Source of the DNA: DATGZH01 sp035297265
GTDB lineage: Bacteria; Actinomycetota; Acidimicrobiia; Acidimicrobiales; RAAP-2
Assembly: GCA_035297265.1 (NCBI GenBank)
Contig: DATGZH010000048.1
Location: forward strand, 1-44,306
DNA: 44,306 nucleotides
Reading direction: 5' to 3'
A model generated the notes under the pieces. That model saw only the letters and a program-made list of their open reading frames with translations, was not told the origin of the DNA and did not search any database. The first letter of the stretch is position 1. The number at the start of each line of letters is the position of its first letter. The translations under genes were made by a program, and so were the position numbers. Shown in pieces: positions 31,004 through 39,664 of this stretch.

Positions 31004-32977
31004 GCCCAGCCAATCGACGAGGGCCAGCCACTGCTCGGAGGTCTCGGTGGCCACCGCCAACCACTCGTCGTCGCCCCGGCACCGGTAGAGGCCCTGGGGG
31101 CGCTTGGCCGCGTCCCGGTTGCCCTGGCGGCCGAAGACGTTGCCGTGGGCCGAGTACTCGAGCACCTGCTCGGCCGCCACGTTCAGCGCGGCGTCGACCA
31201 TCACCGACTCGACCATCTGGCCCCGACCGGTGCGGTCCCGGTCGATCAGGGCGACGAGGGTGGCGAGGCAGGCGTGCACGCCGGCGATGGCGTCGCACGG
31301 GCCGCGCGGGTTGATCGGCGGGCCGTCCTCGTAGCCGGTCACGTTGGCCAGGCCCGACAGCTGCTCCATCGTCATGGCCAGGCCCACCCGGTCGCGCCAG
31401 GGCCCGCTGAGCCCGAAGGCCGGCATGCGCACGAAGACCGCCTGGGGGTTGATCGCGGCCACCCCGGCCCCGTCGAGGCCGAAGGACTCGAAGACCCGGG
31501 GCGAGAAGTTCTCGATCACCACGTCGGAACGTTCGATCAGCCGTCTGGCCAGGTCGAGCCCGGCCGGCCGCGAGAGGTCGACGGTCACGCCCCGCTTGTT
31601 CGGGTTGGCCGCATGGAAGATCCAGCTGTACTCCCACCACTGCTCGACGTCAGGGGGACGCGAGCTCGTGTAACGGATGGCGTCGGGCCGCTGGACCGAC
31701 TCGATCTTCACCACGTCGGCACCGAGGCAGCCGAGGATGACCGTGGCCATCGGGCCGGCCCACAGCGCGCTGAAATCCGCCACCTTCACATCGGAGAGGG
31801 GGAGCGGCTCGGCCTCGGGCACGGTGCCCGGCTCGCCCTCGGGCCGCTCGCCCCGGCCGGCCCCGAGGGCCGGCGCCGGGCCGAGCCCCGGCAGCGTCGA
31901 GCCCGACATCCGGTACGGGACGCGGGGGCCGATCAGCTGCGTGCCGGGCACGGCGACGAACGTGCCGTTGGCGACGAAGTGGCCCATCCCGGCGATGTTG
32001 GCGCCGTTGCCGATCGGGGCGACCGGGATGCGGTAGGCCCCCGCCAGGTCGACGATCTCGTCGACCGTGCGCTCCCGGGTCCACGCCTGGACGGCCGCCT
32101 CGACCTCGACCCGGCGGGGCCACCGGTCGAGCTGCTGGGCCAGCGCGGGGTCCTCGCCCATCCCGGGTCGCTCGATCATGACCGTGAAGTCCTTCCACTG
32201 CTGGGCCGAGAGCAGCGCGAAGCCCACGAAGCCGTCCTTGGCCGGCTCGATGGACGGGATCTCCACCGACCGGCTGAACACCTGGGTCAGGAAGCGCTCG
32301 GGGTCACCGGTGAGGTCGGCGTGCAGCCACTCGTAGGGGTTGAGGGTGACCGCCATGCACTCGAACTCCGAGACGTCGACGTGGTCCCCGAGCCCGCTCG
32401 CCCGCGCCCGTCGCCAGGCAGCCAGGCCGGCGACGGCGGCCCACGTCCCGGCGGCCCAGTCGCCGAGGCGTCCGCCGGCAGCCAACGGGGAGCGGTCGGG
32501 CAGGCCCCGGAGCTGCAGGGAACCGACGGCGGCCTGCATCGTGAACTCCGTGGCCGGCCGGAGGGCCCAGGGTCCGTGCTGGCCGAACGGGGTGATCGAG
32601 ACCATCGTGAGCGAGGGTCGGCGGGCCTGGAGGGCCTCGACCCCGAGGCCGAGCTCCGAGAGCGCCCCCGGCGGGCCGGCCTCGACCACCAGGTCGGCCG
32701 AGGCCGCCACCTCGGCCACGAGGCGTCGACCCTCGGGCCGGGAGAGGTCGGCCACCACGCTGTCCTTGCCGGCGCAGAGGAACCGGAACATGGGCGAGCC
32801 GCCCTCGTCGTCGACGACGCCGAGCGCGCTGTAGCGACGGACCGGGTCGCCCCCCTCGGGCTCGAGCTTCACCACCTCGGCCCCGGCGTCGGCCCACAGC
32901 TTCGTGCAGTAGCTCCCGGCGAGGGTGCCGGTGAGATCCGCCACCACGAGGCCGTCCAAGGGACTGTGCTGCGTCAA
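30578..32977 (-). CDS. Fused two-domain CaiB/BaiF-type (family III) CoA-transferase
   Basis: This 799-residue protein is two family III CoA-transferase units in one chain, about residues 1-385 and 395-799. Family III enzymes swap CoA between acids through an aspartyl-CoA intermediate and work as interlocked dimers. Both halves have the opening fold (VVADLTGTLAGSYCTKLWAD and VKVADFSALWAGPMATVILG) and an Asp in the catalytic region: GGRLGDWAAG (D173) and GPCDAIAG (D562). The start is a TTG at 32977, seen as the first codon of the conserved N-terminus, with a purine-rich but poorly placed upstream sequence. It is divergent from the dehydratase operon. Its 3' end overlaps the GtrA-like reading frame. 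Confidence 0.85.
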   Translation of the reverse strand: MTQHSPLDGLVVADLTGTLAGSYCTKLWADAGAEVVKLEPEGGDPVRRYSALGVVDDEGGSPMFRFLCAGKDSVVADLSRPEGRRLVAEVAASADLVVEAGPPGALSELGLGVEALQARRPSLTMVSITPFGQHGPWALRPATEFTMQAAVGSLQLRGLPDRSPLAAGGRLGDWAAGTWAAVAGLAAWRRARASGLGDHVDVSEFECMAVTLNPYEWLHADLTGDPERFLTQVFSRSVEIPSIEPAKDGFVGFALLSAQQWKDFTVMIERPGMGEDPALAQQLDRWPRRVEVEAAVQAWTRERTVDEIVDLAGAYRIPVAPIGNGANIAGMGHFVANGTFVAVPGTQLIGPRVPYRMSGSTLPGLGPAPALGAGRGERPEGEPGTVPEAEPLPLSDVKVADFSALWAGPMATVILGCLGADVVKIESVQRPDAIRYTSSRPPDVEQWWEYSWIFHAANPNKRGVTVDLSRPAGLDLARRLIERSDVVIENFSPRVFESFGLDGAGVAAINPQAVFVRMPAFGLSGPWRDRVGLAMTMEQLSGLANVTGYEDGPPINPRGPCDAIAGVHACLATLVALIDRDRTGRGQMVESVMVDAALNVAAEQVLEYSAHGNVFGRQGNRDAAKRPQGLYRCRGDDEWLAVATETSEQWLALVDWLGSPDWAGPLGWALHNKEEGALDELDARLGAVLAECDVATAVEELSGRGVPAEAAILPGRLGDNPQLLARHFFEVLDHPVAGRQRYPGLPFRLARGPAHWHHAPPPVLGQHNDEVLGGDLGLSAAELSQLAEDHVIGDRPAGL

Positions 32978-33041
32978 GAGGCCCCCGATTCCTTTAGGTC
33001 ATAGGATTATAGGAATTGCGACCTGACGAACGCGGGGGGCC
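32978..33041. promoter_or_regulatory. Divergent promoter region of the acyl-CoA cluster
   Basis: This short AT-rich island contains a perfect TATAAT on the minus strand (33011-33006), serving the CoA-transferase gene, with no good -35. Three TAGG direct repeats (32995, 33002, 33010) and an AGGTC/GACCT inverted pair (32996-33000, 33020-33024) could hold a regulator, but none is encoded nearby. GGGGGG at 33034-33039 is the likely ribosome-binding site of the plus-strand operon. Confidence 0.45.
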
Positions 33042-34226
33042 ATGAGCGACCGGCAGCAGTCCGAAGCGGTGGAGATCGACACCTCCGACGTGGAGCGTTG
33101 GCGCGGCGTGCCGCTCGGCCGTCAGCAGCCCCGCTACCCGGTGAGCGAGTCGGACATCGGGCGGTGGGCCCAGGCCATGCACAACCCCAACCCCGTCTAC
33201 TACGACCCCGACTTCGCCGCCGACAGCCGCTTCGGCGGCATCGTGGCGCCGCAGTCCTTCACCGTGGCCGCCGGTGACGGGCACGGGGCCACCCCGGCCA
33301 TCCAGGGGAGCGTGCCCGGCAGCCACATGCTCTTCGGCGGCGACGAGTGGTGGTTCTACGGCCCGCGGATCCGGCCGGGCGACCTCTGCCAGCGCGACAC
33401 GATGCTGTACGACTACCGGGTCACGAACACCCGCTTCGCCGGTCCGACGCTCTTCAGTCGGGGGGACACCACCTACATCAACCAGCGCGGCGAACCCGTG
33501 GCCAAGCAGCGCTCGACGGCCATCCGCTACGTCGTGGCCGAGGCCCTCCGCCGCGGCGCCTTCGCCGGCCAGGACAAGGAGCCGCTCTGGGACCAGCCGG
33601 ACCTCGAGCGGCTGGAGGCGCAGAAGCGGGACTACTACCAGACGCTGCGAGCACAGGGCCACCAGGCCCGGGAGTACGCCTCGGTGAAGGTCGGCGAGAC
33701 GCTGCCCGAGCGGGTGCTCGGACCCCACACGGTGGCCTCGTTCACGACCGAGCACCGGGCCCGGCCGGTCACCGTCTGGGGCGCGGCTTACCAGACCAAG
33801 GGACCGACCAGCCTGTGGAGCGCCGGGTGGCTGAACGAGATGGGCCGGGACTTCGACCGGGTGGCCTATGACCCGGCCGCGGCCGACGGCCTCTACATGG
33901 GCCCGTCGAGGGGCCACGTCCAGCCGGAGTTCGCCCAGCTGATCGGGATGCCCCGGGCCTACGGCTACGGGTCGTCGATGGGCGGGTGGATTCTCGACTA
34001 CCTGGAGAACTGGGCGAGCGAGTGGGGCTGGACGATCCACATGGACTCCCAGTACCGCTTCCCGGCGTTCGTGGGCGACGCCACGATCCTGAACGGCGAG
34101 GTCACCGAGCTCGGCGTGAGCCACTCCGGCGAGGCACAGGCCACGGTGAAGATCGAGATGACCACGCAATCGGGCGAGAAGATGGCCACGGCCACGGCGG
34201 AGGTCCACCTGCACACCGACTCATGA
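33042..34226 (+). CDS. MaoC / FAS1-like dehydratase domain protein
   Basis: This 394-residue protein has two hotdog domains. The first (about 10-170) includes YPVSESDIGRWAQAMHNPNP and GGIVAPQSF, as in the N-terminal MaoC/FAS1-like dehydratase. The second (about 215-385) has LPERVLGPHTVASFTTEH and PRAYGYGSSMGGWI. Hydratase-2 enzymes use an Asp/His pair in a G-D-x-N-P-x-H motif; here HNPNPVYY lacks both residues at the expected place. Catalysis may rest on other residues, or the protein is a variant dehydratase or scaffold. Its TGA overlaps the ATG of the racemase. It is the first gene of a five-gene operon. Confidence 0.75.
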   Translation: MSDRQQSEAVEIDTSDVERWRGVPLGRQQPRYPVSESDIGRWAQAMHNPNPVYYDPDFAADSRFGGIVAPQSFTVAAGDGHGATPAIQGSVPGSHMLFGGDEWWFYGPRIRPGDLCQRDTMLYDYRVTNTRFAGPTLFSRGDTTYINQRGEPVAKQRSTAIRYVVAEALRRGAFAGQDKEPLWDQPDLERLEAQKRDYYQTLRAQGHQAREYASVKVGETLPERVLGPHTVASFTTEHRARPVTVWGAAYQTKGPTSLWSAGWLNEMGRDFDRVAYDPAAADGLYMGPSRGHVQPEFAQLIGMPRAYGYGSSMGGWILDYLENWASEWGWTIHMDSQYRFPAFVGDATILNGEVTELGVSHSGEAQATVKIEMTTQSGEKMATATAEVHLHTDS

Positions 34227-35395
34227 CGCCGGGTGAGGCCCCGGGGCCGGGTCCCCTCGCCGGCGTCCGGGTCATCGAGTTCGGTGGGCAAGGACCGGCG
34301 CCCTTCGCGGCGCTGCTCCTCTCCGACATGGGGGCCGACGTCCTGCGGATCGACCGGGTGGCTGAGGTCGACGGCAACGCCACGCACCCGCGGGACACCG
34401 ACATCATCACCCGGGGCCGGCCCTCGGTGGCCGTCGATCTGAAGCACCCCGACGCCGCCACGCTCGTCCTCGAACTCGTCGAGCGGGCCGACGTGCTCCT
34501 CGAGGGCTTCCGACCGGGCGTCCTCGAACGCCTCGGCCTCGGCCCCGAGGTCTGCACCTCCCGCAACCCTCGACTCGTGTACGCCCGCATGTCGGGCTAC
34601 GGCCAGGACGGGCCGATGGCCCAGGTGGCCGGCCACGACATCAACTACCTGGCCACTGCCGGGGTGCTCGGGGCCCTCGGGCCGTCGGACGGGCCGCCGC
34701 TCCCACCGCTCAACCTCGTCGGCGACTTCGGCGGTGGCGGCGCCCTCCTGGCGTTCGCCATCACTGCCGCCCTGCTCGAGCGCCAGGCCTCGGGCCTCGG
34801 CCAGGTGATCGACGCGGCGATGACCGATGGCGCGGCCCTCCTCATGACGTGCAACCTCGGTCCGATGCAGATGGGGTGGTGGACCCAGGAGCGCGGCACC
34901 AACCTCCTCGACGGCGGCGCTCACTACTACAACGTCTACGAGACGGCCGACGGGCGCTACATCACGTTCGGAGCCATCGAACCGCAGTTCTACGCGGCGA
35001 TGCTCGAGGGGCTCGGCCTGGCGGGTGAGGACCTGCCCGAGCAGACCGACACGACCGCCTGGCCGGCGATGAAGAAGCGGGTGGCCGAGATCGTGGCCAC
35101 CGCCACCCGGAACGAGTGGGTGGCCCGGTTCGCGGAACTGGACGCCTGCTTCGCCCCGGTGCTCGGCCCCTTCGAGGCCATGGAGGACGCCCACCTGCGG
35201 GCCCGAGGGACCTTCACCGAGGTCGGCGGACTCCGTCAGGTGGCGCCGACCCCCCGGCTGTCACGTACGCCGGGCGGCATCGCCCGCAGCGGCAGCCACC
35301 CCGGTCAGGGCACCGTCGTGGCGCTCGAAGCCTGGGGCTGCCCGCCCGACGCCGTGGCCGATCTCCAAGCGCGTGGCGTCGTCCGCCAGGCCTGA
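34223..35395 (+). CDS. mcr: Alpha-methylacyl-CoA racemase
   Basis: This 390-residue family III CoA-transferase-fold enzyme epimerises (2R)/(2S)-methyl-branched acyl-CoA esters. It has LAGVRVIEFGGQGPAPFAAL, AGHDINYLA (H138), LVGDFGGGG (D168) and AIEPQFY (E253). These align with His126, Asp156 and Glu241 of M. tuberculosis MCR at one constant offset of 12, which is strong support for racemase rather than transferase activity. The gene overlaps the dehydratase stop by ATGA, so the two are co-translated. In related bacteria the enzyme serves breakdown of sterol side chains, pristanic-type acids and similar compounds. Confidence 0.9.
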   Translation: MTPGEAPGPGPLAGVRVIEFGGQGPAPFAALLLSDMGADVLRIDRVAEVDGNATHPRDTDIITRGRPSVAVDLKHPDAATLVLELVERADVLLEGFRPGVLERLGLGPEVCTSRNPRLVYARMSGYGQDGPMAQVAGHDINYLATAGVLGALGPSDGPPLPPLNLVGDFGGGGALLAFAITAALLERQASGLGQVIDAAMTDGAALLMTCNLGPMQMGWWTQERGTNLLDGGAHYYNVYETADGRYITFGAIEPQFYAAMLEGLGLAGEDLPEQTDTTAWPAMKKRVAEIVATATRNEWVARFAELDACFAPVLGPFEAMEDAHLRARGTFTEVGGLRQVAPTPRLSRTPGGIARSGSHPGQGTVVALEAWGCPPDAVADLQARGVVRQA

Positions 35396-35396
35396 C

Positions 35397-37052
35397 GTGT
35401 CCCGGGCCGGCGCCTCGCTCGGCGACCTCCTCCTCGCCCGGCTCGGCGAGGAACGGCCCGGGCTCAAGTTCGAGGACGGGGAGCTCACCTGGGACCAGTA
35501 CGTCCAGGGCTGTCTCGACCGGGCGTCGCTCCTCGCCGACCGCCGCCGGGAGGGGCCGTTCCACGTCGGGGTGCTCCTCGACAACGTGCCGGACTTCGTC
35601 ATGCTGCTCGGGGCCGCGGCCATCGGCGGGGCGACGGTGGTCGGTCTCAACCCGACGCGCCGGGGCAGCGAGCTGGCCGACGACATCGTCCACACGGACT
35701 GCCAGCTGCTCGTCACCGAGCCTCGCCACCGGGCCCTCCTCGACGGCCTCGACCTGCCGCTCGGGGCCGACCGGATCCTCGACGTCGACGACGCGAGCTA
35801 CCAGGCCGAGGTGGCCGCCCATGCCGGCGCCGCCCCGCCACCCGTCACCGCCGGGCCCGACGACCTCTTCCTCCTCGTCTTCACGTCCGGCACGAGCGGT
35901 CGGCCGAAGGCCGTCAAGTGCTCCCAGCAGAAGGTGCTCATCCCGGGACGGGCCGTGGTCGGCCACCTCGGCCTGACCGACGGGGACACGAGCTACCTGT
36001 CGATGCCGCTCTTCCACTCGGCCTCAGTCTTCGCCGGGTGGAGCCCGTCGGTCGTGGCCGGCTGCACCATGGGGATGCGGCGGCGCTTCTCGGCCTCGGC
36101 CTTCCTCGACGACGTCCGGCGCTTCGGCTGCACGTGGTTCAACTACATCGGCAAGCCCCTCGCCTACGTGCTGGCCACACCGGAACGCCCCGACGACGCC
36201 GACAACCCGCTCAGGATCGCCATGGGCAACGAGACCACCCACGCTGACGCCGTGCGCTTCGCCGAGCGCTTCGACGTGGTGATCCTCGAGGGCTACGGGG
36301 CCACCGAGTCAGGCCTCAACATCCTCCGGACCCCCGACACGCCGGACGGAGCCATGGGCCCACTCCCCGAGGGCGTCGCCGTCATCGACACCGAGACCGG
36401 CGAGCCCTGCCCCGTCGCCCGCTTCGACGCCGAGGGGAAGCTCGTCAACGGCGAGGAGGCCATCGGCGAGATGGTCAACACCGACGGTCCCGGCCTCTTC
36501 CAGGGCTACTACCGGGACGAAGACGCCGTGGAGGAGCGCATGCGGGGCGGCATGTACCGCAGCGGCGACCTCGCCTACGTCGACGTCGCCGGCTTCGCCT
36601 ACTTCGCCGGCCGCACGAGCGAGTGGCTGCGGGTGGACGGTGAGAACCTGGCCGCCGCGCCGATCGAGCGCCTCCTCCTCCGGCATTCCGACGTCGCCCA
36701 GGCCGCGGTCTACGCCGTCCCCAACGTCGACGTGGGTGACGAGGTCATGGCGGCGCTCGTGCTCGAGCCGGGAGCAACCTTCGACCCGGTCGGCTTCGCC
36801 GACTTCCTGGCCGGCCAGTCCGACCTCGGCACGAAGTGGGCGCCGCGCTACGTGCGACTCACGGCCGAGCTCCCCCACACCGCGACGAACAAGGTCCTCA
36901 AGCGCACACTGATTCAGACGGGCTGGCAGACGCCCGACCCGGTCTACTGGCGAGCCGGTCGCGACCTCGCCTACCGCGAGATGACGGCGGCGAACGTGGA
37001 CGAGCTCGCGCGGGCCTTCGCCGCCCGGGACGGCCGGTCGGCGGTGGGCTGA
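35397..37052 (+). CDS. Acyl-CoA synthetase (AMP-binding), ligase 1
   Basis: This 551-residue adenylate-forming ligase makes acyl-CoA from a carboxylic acid, ATP and CoA. The P-loop motif LVFTSGTSGRPKAVKCSQQK, the ILEGYGATESGLN block, YRSGDLAYVD and a C-terminal TNKVLKRTL (catalytic Lys) are present and in order. GTG 35397 lies one base past the racemase stop; a GTG at 35373 would overlap it by 23 bases. No Shine-Dalgarno is evident at either. It belongs to the racemase operon, 3 bases before the second ligase. The preferred acid is unknown. Confidence 0.88.
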   Translation: MSRAGASLGDLLLARLGEERPGLKFEDGELTWDQYVQGCLDRASLLADRRREGPFHVGVLLDNVPDFVMLLGAAAIGGATVVGLNPTRRGSELADDIVHTDCQLLVTEPRHRALLDGLDLPLGADRILDVDDASYQAEVAAHAGAAPPPVTAGPDDLFLLVFTSGTSGRPKAVKCSQQKVLIPGRAVVGHLGLTDGDTSYLSMPLFHSASVFAGWSPSVVAGCTMGMRRRFSASAFLDDVRRFGCTWFNYIGKPLAYVLATPERPDDADNPLRIAMGNETTHADAVRFAERFDVVILEGYGATESGLNILRTPDTPDGAMGPLPEGVAVIDTETGEPCPVARFDAEGKLVNGEEAIGEMVNTDGPGLFQGYYRDEDAVEERMRGGMYRSGDLAYVDVAGFAYFAGRTSEWLRVDGENLAAAPIERLLLRHSDVAQAAVYAVPNVDVGDEVMAALVLEPGATFDPVGFADFLAGQSDLGTKWAPRYVRLTAELPHTATNKVLKRTLIQTGWQTPDPVYWRAGRDLAYREMTAANVDELARAFAARDGRSAVG

Positions 37053-37055
37053 GCG

Positions 37056-38651
37056 GTGCTGGCCCGCGAAGACGTCCTCCCGAACCTCGTCGCCCGACGG
37101 GCGGCAGCCACACCCGGGCGCCTCGCCATCCAGTCGGTGGAGGGCGGATCGATGACCTACGGCGAGCTCCACCGCGAGTCCCTCCGTTGGGCCGACGCCT
37201 ACCGCCGGCTCGGGGTGGTCCCGGGCGACCACGTGGCCACGATGGTCACCCACTCCTTCGAGTCCTACCTGGCTTGGCTCGGGCTCTCGTGGCTCGGGGC
37301 CATCGAGGTCCCGATCAACACCGGCTACCGGGGCGAGATGCTGCGCTACCTCGTCGACAACAGCGGGGCCAAGGTCGTCGTCCTCTCCGCGGCCTACGTC
37401 GACCGGCTGGCCGAAGTGGCCGGGACGCTCGACCGGCTCGAGACGGTGGTGCTCCTCAGACCCGAGGAGCACCCGCCAGCACTCCCCTACCGGGTGCTGA
37501 GCGGCGATGAGTTCCTGGAGTCGGCGGAGCCAGCCGACGACCTCGAGGGCCCCACCTACCGGGACATCTCCTCGGTCATCTACACGTCGGGCACGACCGG
37601 GCCGTCGAAGGGTGTCCTCGTCCCCTGGGCCAGCCTCCACGACCTGAACGGAATGTTGCCGGCCGACATCATCGGTCGACCCGACGAGGGCTACTACTCC
37701 GTCTACCCGGCCCACCACGTGGCCGGGAAGGCCGCCCTCTACGCGGCCTTCGTGCACGAGGCCCGGCTCGTCTTCCGCGAGACCTTCAGCGTCTCGCACT
37801 ACTGGGACGACCTCCGCCGCTTCGACTGCGTCTTCGGTGGCCTGGTCGGCCCCATGGTCTTCATGCTCCTCGCCCAACCGCCCAGCGACCGCGACACCGA
37901 CAACCCCCTCCGGGGTGTCGTCATGGCGCCGGTCATCCCGGCGTTCAAGGAGTTCAAGCGGCGCTTCGACGTGCGGATCTGCACCGGCTACGGCATGACC
38001 GAGATCGGCTACCCCTTCGCCAGCGGGTGGGGCCTCGAGGACCACACGACCGTGGGTCGGGTGCGTACGGGTCCGCCCGGTTTCGAGGTCCGCCTCGTCG
38101 ACGAGGACGACCAGGAGGTGGAGGAGGGCAAGTTCGGCGAGCTCGTCGTGCGCACCTCGGAGCCCTGGATCATCAACGCCGGTTACTTCAACATGCCGGA
38201 CAAGACCGCGGCCGCCTGGCGCAACGGCTGGTTCCACACCGGCGACGGGTTCACCCGCGACGCCCGGGGCAACTACTACTTCGTCGACCGCATCAAAGAC
38301 GCCATCCGGCGGCGGGGGGAGAACATCTCCTCGTTCGAGGTCGAGCGGATCGTGAACGAGCACCCGGCGGTGGCCGAGTCGGCGGCCATCGGCGTACCCT
38401 CCGAGCTGTCCGAGGACGAGGTCAAGATCTTCGTGGTGAAGGAACCGGGTACCGAGCTCTCAGCCGAGGAGCTCATCACGTTCCTCATCCCCCGCATGCC
38501 CCGCTTCATGGTCCCCCGCTACGTGGAGTTCGTCGACGACCTCGAAAAGACGGCCTCGACGCAGCGCACCCAGAAGTACGCCCTGCGGGCCCGGTCGCTC
38601 AACGAGCACACCTGGGACCGCGAGGCGGCAGGCATCGAACTACCTCGCTGA
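37056..38651 (+). CDS. Acyl-CoA synthetase (AMP-binding), ligase 2
   Basis: This 531-residue adenylate-forming enzyme is of the crotonobetaine/carnitine-CoA ligase style. Motifs are VIYTSGTTGPSKGVLVPW (P-loop), CTGYGMTEIGYP, GWFHTGDGFTRDARG, then RRRGENISSFEVERIVNEHP. The C-terminal lysine region reads KTASTQRTQKYALR, differing from the usual GK-x-x-K spacing but retaining Lys. It starts 3 bases after ligase 1, and a second ligase of different type in the same operon suggests a second substrate or intermediate. GTG 37056 is the first in-frame start. Confidence 0.88.
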   Translation: MLAREDVLPNLVARRAAATPGRLAIQSVEGGSMTYGELHRESLRWADAYRRLGVVPGDHVATMVTHSFESYLAWLGLSWLGAIEVPINTGYRGEMLRYLVDNSGAKVVVLSAAYVDRLAEVAGTLDRLETVVLLRPEEHPPALPYRVLSGDEFLESAEPADDLEGPTYRDISSVIYTSGTTGPSKGVLVPWASLHDLNGMLPADIIGRPDEGYYSVYPAHHVAGKAALYAAFVHEARLVFRETFSVSHYWDDLRRFDCVFGGLVGPMVFMLLAQPPSDRDTDNPLRGVVMAPVIPAFKEFKRRFDVRICTGYGMTEIGYPFASGWGLEDHTTVGRVRTGPPGFEVRLVDEDDQEVEEGKFGELVVRTSEPWIINAGYFNMPDKTAAAWRNGWFHTGDGFTRDARGNYYFVDRIKDAIRRRGENISSFEVERIVNEHPAVAESAAIGVPSELSEDEVKIFVVKEPGTELSAEELITFLIPRMPRFMVPRYVEFVDDLEKTASTQRTQKYALRARSLNEHTWDREAAGIELPR

Positions 38652-38673
38652 AATCAGGGAAAGGAGCGACCAC

Positions 38674-39357
38674 GTGCTCTACCTCCACGAGATCCACCGG
38701 GTACGGCCGGGCAAGATGGCCGGGCTGCTCGAGGCGGTCGAGCACGACTACCTCCCCCTCGCCGAGCGCCACGGGATCCGTATGGTGGGCTACTGGCAGG
38801 TGGCGCCGGGCCAGGGCACGTGGCCCGAGACGGTGGCGGTCTGGGAGCTCGACGACTTCGCCCACTACATCGCCGTCACCCGTCGCCAGTTCGCCGAGGG
38901 CGAGCTCGACCCCGAGCTCGCCGAGTGGCACGAGGGGCTCGGCGAGTGGGTCGACCACACCGACGGTCTGGCCTGCTTTTCCTCGGACCTGTCGCCCACG
39001 GTCGCCGAGCTCCGGGAACGGGGGCTCCAGGCCAAGCTCTGCACCCACGAGATGATCCACGTCCAGCCGGCCCGCCAGGCCGAGTACCTGCGGTGGTGCG
39101 AGGAGTTCTGGTGGCGCCGGGTGGCCGAGCCGGCCGGCCGCTCGATCATCGGCCTCTACTGGTCACCTTGGAAGAACACCCGGGCCGTCTGCATCTGGGG
39201 CCAGGGCGCCACCTGGGACGACGTCCAGCCCTTCGGAAAGGACGAGTCCTGGGCGAACGACACCGACCTCGCGCTGTGGCAGACGCTCGGACGGGAGATC
39301 CGAACCGACTGGGACGACCGATTCTTGGTCCCGGCCCGCTTCTCCACCGTGCGCTGA
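38674..39357 (+). CDS. NIPSNAP-like protein (two ferredoxin-like domains)
   Basis: This 227-residue protein has two copies of a dimeric alpha-beta barrel-type domain: YLHEIHRVRPGKMAGLLEAV with YWQVAPGQGTWPETVAVWEL, then THEMIHVQPARQAEYLRWCE with IGLYWSPWKNTRAVCIWGQ. The family is poorly characterised. Position at the end of the acyl-CoA operon, with AAAGGAG eight bases before GTG 38674, implies a role tied to that pathway, perhaps as a binding or isomerising protein. Confidence 0.75.
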   Translation: MLYLHEIHRVRPGKMAGLLEAVEHDYLPLAERHGIRMVGYWQVAPGQGTWPETVAVWELDDFAHYIAVTRRQFAEGELDPELAEWHEGLGEWVDHTDGLACFSSDLSPTVAELRERGLQAKLCTHEMIHVQPARQAEYLRWCEEFWWRRVAEPAGRSIIGLYWSPWKNTRAVCIWGQGATWDDVQPFGKDESWANDTDLALWQTLGREIRTDWDDRFLVPARFSTVR

Positions 39358-39664
39358 CAGTGCTGCCGCGAACGATCTGTTCGACAATTAGCAACCTCCG
39401 GTCGGGATCGAAGCAACCACAGAGTCGCTGGCCGCTGGCGACACCTGGCTGACCACGACGCATCACCCGGCACCACCCCGAGACCTGGGGGGCCTCCCGA
39501 AGGGGTGTGGCTGTCCCTAGAAGGCCACAGTCAGCCGGTCTCGGAGGATTGACTCCTCCCGGCATTTCCTTTCCGAGTGCCTTCGGGCTGCCGGGCAGGC
39601 CGAGTCGGACCCTTCTACGCTGGCGGGGCGTCCCGAGGCGAGCCAAACCGGGGGTGAAGGCCAA
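39358..39664. other. Leader region with potential structured RNA
   Basis: This 307-base gap has no gene. CGAAC-gatct-GTTCG (39369-39383) is a short palindrome. Further on, CCGAGACC (39478-39485) pairs with GGTCTCGG (39537-39544) and encloses two smaller hairpins: GGGG/TCCC (39487-39498) and TGTGGC/GCCACA (39506-39511 with 39524-39529). This is a three-way-junction-like fold. GGAGG/CCTCC (39543-39547, 39555-39559) offers an alternative pairing that competes with the outer stem. TACGCT (39616-39621) may be the -10 box of the next gene, which would place the fold upstream of the transcript. Confidence 0.45.

Noticed and set aside
36309..38363. 684-residue minus-strand frame opposite the two acyl-CoA ligases
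   Set aside because: The plus-strand frames have the full adenylation motifs in order. The antisense translation is low-complexity and has no motif.
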